A stretch of 10,089 nucleotides of DNA from an uncultured Thalassolituus sp. (GTDB lineage Bacteria; Pseudomonadota; Gammaproteobacteria; Pseudomonadales; Oceanobacteraceae): the NCBI GenBank assembly GCA_913054055.1, contig CAJXIT010000109.1:1-10089 (forward strand). Reading direction: 5' to 3'. Positions 1-5,100 of this stretch are shown here, piece after piece. The translations under genes and the position numbers were made by a program. Below the pieces are notes generated by a model. The model made no database searches and was not told where the DNA came from. It worked only from the letters and a program-made list of their open reading frames with translations. Each line of letters starts with the position of its first letter. The stretch's first letter is position 1.

Positions 1-125
1 AAATTGGTGATGGTGCAACGGTTGGTGCGGGCTCTACTGTGACAAAAGAAGTTGAAGCAGACCAGTTGGCTGTGGCACGTGGTCGCCAGAAAAATATGCA
101 GTGGCAGCGTCCCGTTAAAAAGTAA
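1..125 (+). CDS. glmU: GlmU C-terminal end (bifunctional UDP-GlcNAc pyrophosphorylase / GlcN-1-P acetyltransferase), 5' truncated by window edge
   Basis: Only the last 40 codons are present, read from position 3 to a TAA at 123-125. The peptide begins IGDGATVGAGSTVTKEV, which is the hexapeptide-repeat pattern of a left-handed beta-helix acyltransferase domain, and ends QWQRPVKK. E. coli GlmU has the same kind of ending (WRRPVKKK) after GAGTTVTRDV. GlmU acetylates glucosamine-1-phosphate and then uridylylates it to UDP-GlcNAc, the precursor of peptidoglycan and lipopolysaccharide, in the cytoplasm. glmS lies 81 bases downstream on the same strand, the usual glmUS operon of gammaproteobacteria, which supports the call. 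The N-terminal nucleotidyltransferase domain lies outside the window. The identification rests on a short but characteristic tail plus context. Confidence 0.9.
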   Translation, partial: IGDGATVGAGSTVTKEVEADQLAVARGRQKNMQWQRPVKK

Positions 126-206
126 GCGCAATATAAAACGCTTAGATAGACAGAATTTAAACCGTTGGCATAGAAGCCAGCGTACCGAATAAAAAGGATA
201 GACAGT
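123..206 (+). promoter_or_regulatory. Structured glmU-glmS intercistronic spacer (two hairpins, exposed SD)
   Basis: Two small inverted repeats fill this spacer. TAAGCG at 123-128, which includes the glmU stop codon, pairs with CGCTTA at 139-144 across a 10-nt loop. CGTTGGC at 163-169 pairs with GCCAGCG at 176-182 across a 6-nt loop, with one G-U pair. The Shine-Dalgarno AAGGA (194-198) lies outside both, 8 bases before the glmS ATG. The 9-mer GATAGACAG occurs twice (145-153 and 197-205), the second copy overlapping the SD. In E. coli the glmU stop-codon region is an RNase E site and the glmS leader is a target of the sRNA GlmZ. Whether this leader is controlled in a similar way is inference. 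No promoter was recognised here. Confidence 0.4.
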
Positions 207-2039
207 ATGTGTGGAATAGTTGGCGGGATTGCCCATCGAGACGTTAACGAAATCTTATTAGAAGGTTTACGTCGCTTAGAATATCGTGGATATGACAGCG
301 CGGGTTTAGCCGTGTTATCAGATGCAGGCACAATCGAACGTTGCCGCCGCATGGGTAAGGTTAAAGAATTAGAAGCCGGCATCGAAGCCGCGCCTTTTTC
401 TGGTAAAACTGGTATTGCTCATACTCGTTGGGCCACTCACGGCAAACCATCACAAGAAAACTCTCACCCTCATATGTCAGGCGAGCGTTTGGTGATTGTG
501 CATAACGGCATCATTGAAAACCACGAAGAGCTGCGCATTGAACTACAAGCTGCGGGGTACGAGTTTAAATCTCAAACCGATACCGAAGTGATCGTTCACC
601 TGCTTCACCAGAATTTGCAAAAAATATCATCGCTAACGGATGCGGTTAAAGAAACCATTACTCGCCTAGATGGCGCCTATGCATTAGGTGTGATCAGTGC
701 TGATCATCCTGGTGTATTAGTGGCGGCTCGTCAGGGTTCTCCCTTAGTAATCGGTGTAGGTTCTGGGGAGCACTTTATTGCTTCAGACCAACTAGCACTT
801 TTACAAGTGACCGACCGATTCATCTTTTTAGACGAAGGTGATGTGGCTGAATTAACCACTGATCATGTACACATTTGGGACGCAGATAATTCCGAAGTGG
901 TGCATGACGTGAATGTGTTTGAACACAAAATGGATTCAGCTGATAAAGGTGAATTCCGTCACTACATGATGAAAGAAATTTACGAACAGCCAGATGTTGT
1001 GCGTAATTGTCTTGAAGGTCGCATCAACAAAACCCGTTTGTTAGAGCAAGCGTTTGGCATCAAAGCCAAAGAAGTATTTGATAAAACTCAAGCAGTGCAA
1101 ATCATCGCTTGTGGTACCTCTTATCATTCAGGCATGGTGGCCAAATATTGGATCGAAAGCCTTGTGGGCATTCCGTGTCAAATTGAAGTGGCCAGTGAAT
1201 ACCGTTACCGTAAAACTGTGGCGCTACCTAACAGTTTGTTCATCACCATTTCTCAGTCGGGTGAAACCGCCGATACACTTGCAGCATTACGTAAAGCCAA
1301 AGAAATCGGTTTTACTGCCAGCTTAAGCATTTGTAATGTGCCGGGCTCATCATTAGTACGCGAATCTGATCTAGCCATCATGACCAACGCCGGTCCAGAA
1401 ATTGGTGTGGCATCGACCAAAGCATTTACCTCTCAGTTGGTTGCCTTGATGTTGTTAACCATTGCTCTTGGTCGTCGCCACGGCATGGTAGAGCAAGTAG
1501 AAGAAGAAATTGTTGCTGAACTGTCTAAAATGCCAGAGCTGATTGAAACCGCCATCGGCATGGACAAAGATATTGAAGCCATCGCCAATGACTTTGCCGA
1601 TAAACATAACGGTTTATTCTTAGGTCGTGGTGCTATGTACCCAATCGCAATGGAAGGTGCATTAAAGCTTAAAGAGATCTCTTACATTCATGCAGAAGCG
1701 TACCCAGCAGGTGAGCTAAAACATGGTCCATTGGCCCTTGTTGATAAAGACACTCCAATCATCACCGTAGCGCCACATAATGATTTGTTAGATAAATTAA
1801 AATCTAACTTAGAAGAAGTACGTGCCCGTGGTGGTGAGCTGTTTGTATTTGCAGACGAAAAAGCCAACGTGAAAAGCCAAGACAATCTTAAGGTTCTGCA
1901 CATGCCAACCGTGAGCGATTTAATGGAGCCGATTTTATACATCATTCCATTACAGCTGCTTAGCTATCATGTGGCGGTATTACGCGGCACCGACGTGGAT
2001 CAGCCCCGTAATTTGGCGAAATCCGTAACCGTAGAATAA
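207..2039 (+). CDS. glmS: Glutamine--fructose-6-phosphate aminotransferase (isomerizing)
   Basis: This cytoplasmic enzyme makes glucosamine-6-phosphate from fructose-6-phosphate and glutamine, the first step to UDP-GlcNAc. The 610-aa length matches the family (E. coli 609). The protein starts MCGIVGGIAHR, so removal of Met exposes the N-terminal Cys nucleophile of the class II glutaminase domain (about residues 1-220). That domain also shows the YRGYDSAG, HTRWATHG and HNGIIENH signatures. Two SIS sugar-isomerase domains follow. The first has IIACGTSYHSG and the phosphate-binding SQSGETADT, and the second has GRGAMYPIAMEGALKLKEISYIHAEAYPAGELKHGPLAL read across positions about 1621-1740. The C-terminus, DQPRNLAKSVTVE, carries the catalytic Lys. 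An AAGGA SD lies 8 bases before the ATG. It is probably cotranscribed with glmU, and the hairpins in the spacer are candidates for post-transcriptional control. There is no sign of a Gram-positive glmS ribozyme upstream. Confidence 0.98.
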   Translation: MCGIVGGIAHRDVNEILLEGLRRLEYRGYDSAGLAVLSDAGTIERCRRMGKVKELEAGIEAAPFSGKTGIAHTRWATHGKPSQENSHPHMSGERLVIVHNGIIENHEELRIELQAAGYEFKSQTDTEVIVHLLHQNLQKISSLTDAVKETITRLDGAYALGVISADHPGVLVAARQGSPLVIGVGSGEHFIASDQLALLQVTDRFIFLDEGDVAELTTDHVHIWDADNSEVVHDVNVFEHKMDSADKGEFRHYMMKEIYEQPDVVRNCLEGRINKTRLLEQAFGIKAKEVFDKTQAVQIIACGTSYHSGMVAKYWIESLVGIPCQIEVASEYRYRKTVALPNSLFITISQSGETADTLAALRKAKEIGFTASLSICNVPGSSLVRESDLAIMTNAGPEIGVASTKAFTSQLVALMLLTIALGRRHGMVEQVEEEIVAELSKMPELIETAIGMDKDIEAIANDFADKHNGLFLGRGAMYPIAMEGALKLKEISYIHAEAYPAGELKHGPLALVDKDTPIITVAPHNDLLDKLKSNLEEVRARGGELFVFADEKANVKSQDNLKVLHMPTVSDLMEPILYIIPLQLLSYHVAVLRGTDVDQPRNLAKSVTVE

Positions 2040-2046
2040 ATCGTTA

Positions 2047-2096
2047 CATTGCTCAGCAGGCCTAAGTAGTTCTAACATACTTTCTGCTGAGCATTG
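2047..2096 (+). terminator. Long hairpin after glmS, probable transcript end
   Basis: TGCTCAGCAG at 2050-2059 and CTGCTGAGCA at 2084-2093 form a perfect 10-bp stem. Inside it, AAGTA at 2064-2068 can pair with TACTT at 2078-2082, giving a two-tier hairpin just after the glmS stop. The bases that follow are T-rich but interrupted (TTGGTTTTACCTTTT), so intrinsic termination would be imperfect. It could also serve as a 3'-end stabiliser. The position between glmS and the next promoter supports a transcript-end role. Confidence 0.5.
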
Positions 2097-2189
2097 GTTT
2101 TACCTTTTGATAATCCCCTTAAAGCATTTCTGCATTTTCTTTCGTACCAATTAGGTTTTAGCTTTAATCAAAAGAAATGATTCACTCCC

Positions 2190-2221
2190 TTGACCCTAGA
2201 GTCTACTCTAAGGTTTAAACT
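2190..2221 (+). promoter_or_regulatory. MerR-family (ZntR-type) operator within a long-spacer promoter
   Basis: A -35 box TTGACC (2190-2195) is followed by the dyad TAGAGT-CT-ACTCTA (2197-2210), whose outer CC (2194-2195) and GG (2212-2213) bases also pair. The best -10 is TAAACT (2216-2221), giving a spacer of about 20 bp (19 if TTAAAC is used). An over-long spacer carrying a dyad between -35 and -10 is the hallmark of MerR-activated metal promoters, and the sequence resembles the ZntR, CadR and PbrR operators. It sits directly upstream of the merR gene itself, so regulator and permease are probably induced together. Confidence 0.85.
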
Positions 2222-2256
2222 GCAATTGTTGATTTGGAAATGGAGTGCAGTGGTTT

Positions 2257-2670
2257 ATGAAAATTGGAGAGTTGGCTAAAGAATCTGGCCTTTCGGTCCA
2301 CACGCTTAGGTACTATGAAAAACAAGACTTGCTGTTGGCCACGGCTCGAAGTGAATCGAATTACCGCCTATACGACCAGCAAGCCTTAGGCACTGCACGC
2401 TTTATTAGACGCAGCCGAGAGATTGGCTTTAGTTTAGAAGAAGTAGCTGTGTTCTTATCCATTCGGGCAGATAAACCTGCCCATGTGTGTGCCGAAGCCA
2501 AAACCCTCGCAGAAAACAAGATCGTAGATGTTGAACAAAAGATATCAGAGCTGAAGCAGGTACTATCAGCGTTACATAAACTGAGTGATGCTTGTTGTGG
2601 TGGTAATGAAAGTGCAGAGCACTGTTCCATCATCGATGCTCTAGAGCAAAGTGATCAGGAGGCATCATGA
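2257..2670 (+). CDS. MerR-family heavy-metal-responsive transcriptional regulator, ZntR-like
   Basis: This is a predicted metal-sensing activator that untwists the long-spacer promoter at 2190-2221. I start it at ATG 2257 (137 aa) because MKIGELAKESGLSVHTLRYYE then aligns with the usual MerR N-terminus (in E. coli ZntR, MYRIGELAK) and a GGAG lies 10-11 bases upstream. An in-frame GTG at 2245 would add four residues. The winged-helix DNA-binding domain covers about residues 1-70, including NYRLYD and FIRRSREIGFSLEEV. A dimerisation helix (about 80-108) leads to the metal loop DACCGGNESAEHCSI. Cys78, Cys113, Cys114 and Cys123 match ZntR Cys79, Cys114, Cys115 and Cys124, but the position of ZntR His119 is Glu118 here, and a His (122) precedes the last Cys instead. 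Zn(II), Cd(II) or Pb(II) are therefore plausible signals and the specificity is unsettled. Its stop overlaps the permease start. Confidence 0.92.
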   Translation: MKIGELAKESGLSVHTLRYYEKQDLLLATARSESNYRLYDQQALGTARFIRRSREIGFSLEEVAVFLSIRADKPAHVCAEAKTLAENKIVDVEQKISELKQVLSALHKLSDACCGGNESAEHCSIIDALEQSDQEAS

Positions 2671-3692
2671 TGGATATTGCATACAACTTTATATTGTTAT
2701 TCACAGAGTCAGCACCGTATTTGCTCATGGGCCTTTTGTTGGCGGGCATGATTCGTTTGCTGGTTCCGGATACTTGGATCAATAAAGCGCTGGGGGAAAA
2801 TAGCTCGGTGGTCACTGCTGCATTAATCGGCACACCTTTACCTTTATGTTCTTGTTCAGTGATTCCGGCGGCCATGGGCATTCGTCGCGCTGGTGCCAGT
2901 AAAGCCAGTACTGCGAGCTTTATGGTGGCTACGCCTGAAACTGGTGTGGATTCAATTGGCGTTACCTTGGCGCTGATGGGCCCGGTAATGGCCATTGCCC
3001 GCCCCATAGCGGCAATCAGTTCAGCCATTATGGCGGGTAAGCTTGTGCGCTTGTGGGATGTAGAAGCGCCATCAAAACAAGAACCGATAAAAGTATGCTG
3101 TAATAGCAAGCAAAACCAGAGTGAACCACAAGGTTTCATTGAAAATACCAAGGCCATATTTCAATACGGCTACGGCAAGCTACTGGCCGATTTTATGGGC
3201 TGGTTATTGGTGGGGCTATTTTTTGCGGCTGTCATTCAAACCTATGTGCCATCCAGTTTATTAAGTGAATACGGAAATGGCGTACTGGCCATGATGTTAA
3301 TTATTTTGGTTTCTATTCCAATGTATATCTGTGCAACCGCTTCAACACCCATTGCCGCAGGCATGATGTTAGCAGGCATTTCACCGGGTGCGGCATTGGT
3401 ATTTATGTTGGCAGGGCCGGCTACTAATATTGCTACCTTGATGGTGGTGAAGAATGAGTTGGGAATTCGTTCATTGGCGGCTTACCTAACAGGTGTGGTA
3501 TTGACGGCAGTGGCCTCAGGTTTAATCTTCGACTGGATATTAAACTTTTATGGCATTCAAATTCAGGTGGAAATGGGCGCGCATGGAGAGATGACTTCTC
3601 TTTTATATTCGATATCTGCTCTGATTTTGGCGGCATTGATCGTTTATCAATATGGCAAAAAGTTTAATAGCCGATACTTAAAGCCCCACTAG
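2667..3692 (+). CDS. SO_0444-type Cu/Zn efflux permease (YraQ/ArsP-like, UPF0718 family)
   Basis: This is an inner-membrane permease of about 341 aa with roughly eight hydrophobic segments in two halves. The first half (about residues 5-130) contains TPLPLCSCSVIPAA, with Cys61 and Cys63, the signature of the YraQ/ArsP permeases. The second half (about 165-335) opens with LADFMGWLLVGLFFAAVI and carries a related motif, SIPMYICATASTPIAAGMM, which suggests an internal duplication. The hydrophilic linker contains a vicinal Cys pair (144-145), a possible metal site. Several bacteria pair a ZntR-like regulator with this permease, and the Shewanella SO_0444 family is described as Cu/Zn efflux; arsenic or another metal is not excluded. 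The ATG at 2667 overlaps the merR stop (ATGA). AGGAGG at 2657-2662 is 4 bases from that ATG and 7 from the second ATG at 2670, so translation may start at Met2. Expression should follow the MerR promoter. Confidence 0.85.
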   Translation: MMDIAYNFILLFTESAPYLLMGLLLAGMIRLLVPDTWINKALGENSSVVTAALIGTPLPLCSCSVIPAAMGIRRAGASKASTASFMVATPETGVDSIGVTLALMGPVMAIARPIAAISSAIMAGKLVRLWDVEAPSKQEPIKVCCNSKQNQSEPQGFIENTKAIFQYGYGKLLADFMGWLLVGLFFAAVIQTYVPSSLLSEYGNGVLAMMLIILVSIPMYICATASTPIAAGMMLAGISPGAALVFMLAGPATNIATLMVVKNELGIRSLAAYLTGVVLTAVASGLIFDWILNFYGIQIQVEMGAHGEMTSLLYSISALILAALIVYQYGKKFNSRYLKPH

Positions 3693-3709
3693 ATACATGA
3701 GCCAAATAA

Positions 3710-3736
3710 AAAAGGGTGCCATCAAGGCACCCTTTT
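3710..3736. terminator. Bidirectional intrinsic terminator between the permease and marR genes
   Basis: GGGTGCC (3714-3720) and GGCACCC (3726-3732) form a perfect 7-bp GC-rich stem with a 5-nt loop. It is flanked by AAAA and TTTT that extend the pairing. The plus strand ends in TTTT, while the minus strand ends in six Ts from the A-run at 3708-3713, so it can end both converging transcripts. It lies 17 bases after the permease stop and 45 bases beyond the marR stop. Confidence 0.92.
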
Positions 3737-3781
3737 CATTTAAGGCGTGATTCGCTCTCACTAAATGGTCTCGATCACGAC

Positions 3782-4306
3782 TTACTTTTCTTGCTTGTCT
3801 GCATAGGCATCGGGTTTGTCCATAGCCGTGCCCTGACGATCTAAAATGCCCACATCTAAAATTGGCGAAGCATCAATGTGCTGAGCATCCATCATTTGAG
3901 CCACTCGTTGTAGCGAAGAAATGATCATGGTTTGTTCCCATTCTTGTAGGTCACTGAACTGCCTTGCAAAGTGCTCTTGCAAAGGAATGGGGGCTTCTTT
4001 CAAGGTATTGTTGGCTTGCTCAGTCAGGTAAGCATGCACTTTGCGTTTGTCTTCTTTTGAGCGCTCACGATATACCAGCTCACGTTTTTCTAAACGGTCC
4101 AGAATCGTGGTAACTGTGGCTTGGCTTAAACTGATCTCATTGGCCAGTTCCCCAATGGTCACTTCGCCTTTGTTACGGATGGTTTGTAACACCATGATTT
4201 GTGGGGCGGTTAACCCTGTGGTTTTGGCCAAGTGCTTAGAGTGTAAATCTGTGGCACGGATCACTCGGCGTAAGGCCACTAAAACTTCTTCAATGCTGTT
4301 GTTCAA
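3782..4306 (-). CDS. ectR: MarR-family transcriptional regulator of the ectoine cluster (EctR/CosR-like)
   Basis: This is a predicted 174-aa dimeric winged-helix DNA-binding protein. A helical dimerisation segment opens it (about residues 1-30, EEVLVALRRVIRATDLHSKHL). The winged HTH follows (about 35-105), with ELANEISLSQATVTTILDRLEKR as the helix-turn-helix and a KEDKRKVHAYLT wing of MarR type. The tail after about residue 145 (ASPILDVGILDRQ) is longer than in a minimal MarR protein. MarR-type EctR in methylotrophs and CosR in Vibrio repress ectABC. Divergent placement 252 bp from ectA, with candidate operators between, makes that role likely here, but it is inferred. The only in-frame start that keeps the whole N-terminal helix is a TTG at 4306; a stop lies in frame at 4316-4318, and no strong SD is visible. 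The ATG at 4317-4319 is out of frame. Confidence 0.87.
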   Translation of the reverse strand: MNNSIEEVLVALRRVIRATDLHSKHLAKTTGLTAPQIMVLQTIRNKGEVTIGELANEISLSQATVTTILDRLEKRELVYRERSKEDKRKVHAYLTEQANNTLKEAPIPLQEHFARQFSDLQEWEQTMIISSLQRVAQMMDAQHIDASPILDVGILDRQGTAMDKPDAYADKQEK

Positions 4307-4338
4307 GAGCGTTACTCATGATTAGGGCGGAAAACCGC

Positions 4339-4366
4339 ATTATATCCACAACTGGAAAGGGGTCAC
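4339..4366 (-). promoter_or_regulatory. Predicted sigma70 promoter of the marR/ectR gene
   Basis: Read on the minus strand, GTGACC (4366-4361, 4 of 6 matches to TTGACA) is followed after 16 bp by a perfect TATAAT (4344-4339). Transcription would start near 4332, giving a leader of about 25 nt before the TTG start. A perfect small dyad, GCGG-AAAA-CCGC at 4327-4338, sits on the predicted start point and could be an operator or a 5'-end hairpin. Confidence 0.65.
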
Positions 4367-4420
4367 TGATTTTCTTTTGAGCGCCACTGGCTTTGATTTA
4401 CCCAAGGGCTTAGTGCCAAA

Positions 4421-4450
4421 CTGGTGCATATATAACCTTTAGAGTACAAT
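4421..4450 (+). promoter_or_regulatory. Candidate ectA promoter with weak -35
   Basis: TACAAT (4445-4450) matches the -10 consensus at five of six positions. The region 18 bp upstream, CTGGTG (4421-4426), is a poor -35, as is common for osmotically controlled promoters. The predicted start near 4457 would leave a leader of about 100 nt before ectA. The -10 abuts the first TTTAG-N4-CTAA site. TATATA at 4429-4434 is an alternative -10. Confidence 0.35.
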
Positions 4451-4467
4451 GTTTAGTGTTCTAAGTA
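4450..4467 (+). promoter_or_regulatory. Candidate EctR operator 1
   Basis: The 18-mer TGTTTAGTGTTCTAAGTA contains the perfect dyad TTAG-N4-CTAA (4453-4464). As I recall it, the published EctR1 site of Methylomicrobium alcaliphilum is TATTTAGT-GT-ACTATATA; this 18-mer agrees with it at 14 of 18 positions, including the central GT. It overlaps the end of the candidate -10 box and the predicted start point, a repressor position. Confidence 0.55.
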
Positions 4468-4535
4468 ATATTTCCATGAAGAATGTCATATATCGCCATT
4501 TAAACGGTATATTTCAGATAAATCGAGTGAAATAT

Positions 4536-4553
4536 TATTTAGATTACTAATAA
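4536..4553 (+). promoter_or_regulatory. Candidate EctR operator 2
   Basis: TATTTAGATTACTAATAA repeats the TTTAG-N4-CTAA dyad (TTAG 4539-4542, CTAA 4547-4550). It matches site 1 at 12 of 18 positions and the recalled EctR1 site at 13 of 18. It begins exactly 86 bp after site 1, about eight helical turns, and ends 5 bases before the ectA ATG. In RNA the same bases form a weak AU hairpin where the ribosome-binding site should be. Confidence 0.4.
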
Positions 4554-4558
4554 ATAGT

Positions 4559-5092
4559 ATGGGTTTTGGTGGATTTTTGTCTAGTTTAGAAAACATTGTT
4601 CTTAGGTCTCCTACCTTAGAAGATGGTATGGCCGTATATAACTTGGTAGAAAATTGCCCTCCGTTGGATACCAACTCCAGCTACTGCAACTTGCTGCAAG
4701 CGGGACATTTTTCAAGCACCTCTGTGGCGGCGGAATTAAATGGCGAGCTATTGGGTTTTATTTCGGGTTATGTGATTCCTGATCGCCCTGACACCTTGTT
4801 TATTTGGCAGGTTGCGGTGTCAGAAAAAGCACGAGGCATCAAGCTGGCCTCTAACATGTTATTAAACATTTTAAATCGCCCCCATCTTTCAAACGTCTCA
4901 TTTTTAGAGACCACCATTACTTCAGATAACCAAGCCTCGTGGGCTTTGTTTAAGCGTTTAGCAATTTCATTAACGGCAGAACTGCAATCATCAGAATTCA
5001 TGGATAAAGACATCCATTTTAATGGACAGCACGACTCTGAAGCGCTTGTGCGTATCGGGCCATTTAACTCGCCAAGCGAATCAAGAGTGTAA
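4559..5092 (+). CDS. ectA: L-2,4-diaminobutyrate acetyltransferase (ectoine synthesis)
   Basis: EctA transfers an acetyl group from acetyl-CoA to the gamma-amino group of L-2,4-diaminobutyrate, the second committed step of ectoine synthesis, in the cytoplasm. The 177-aa protein is a GNAT fold. Family-typical blocks are PTLEDGMAVYNLVENCPPLD, NSSYCNLLQAGHF, GELLGFISGYVIPDRPDTLFIWQVAVSEKARG (the acetyl-CoA-binding region is around VAVSEKARGIKLASNML) and ETTITSDNQASWALFKRL. Length is normal for EctA. The ATG at 4559 has no convincing SD. The frame is open upstream to 4469 without another good start, and an internal TTG at 4577 precedes the conserved part, so the exact start is uncertain. ectB follows after 8 bases, so the two are surely cotranscribed. 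Control is expected from the MarR protein encoded divergently. Confidence 0.96.
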   Translation: MGFGGFLSSLENIVLRSPTLEDGMAVYNLVENCPPLDTNSSYCNLLQAGHFSSTSVAAELNGELLGFISGYVIPDRPDTLFIWQVAVSEKARGIKLASNMLLNILNRPHLSNVSFLETTITSDNQASWALFKRLAISLTAELQSSEFMDKDIHFNGQHDSEALVRIGPFNSPSESRV

Positions 5093-5100
5093 GGATAATT

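Noticed and set aside
126..206. glmS ribozyme or metabolite riboswitch upstream of glmS
   Set aside because: The spacer is only 81 bases, far shorter than the Gram-positive ribozyme, and the hairpins do not resemble its pseudoknotted core.
2245..2256. GTG at 2245 as the merR start
   Set aside because: The four extra residues are not part of the MerR family N-terminus, and ATG 2257 starts exactly where ZntR-type proteins begin, with GGAG at a usable distance.
2630..3157. A 175-codon open frame on the minus strand opposite the permease gene
   Set aside because: It lies antisense to a well-supported membrane protein gene, shows low-complexity Ala/Ser-rich sequence without family motifs, and has no clear SD or promoter.
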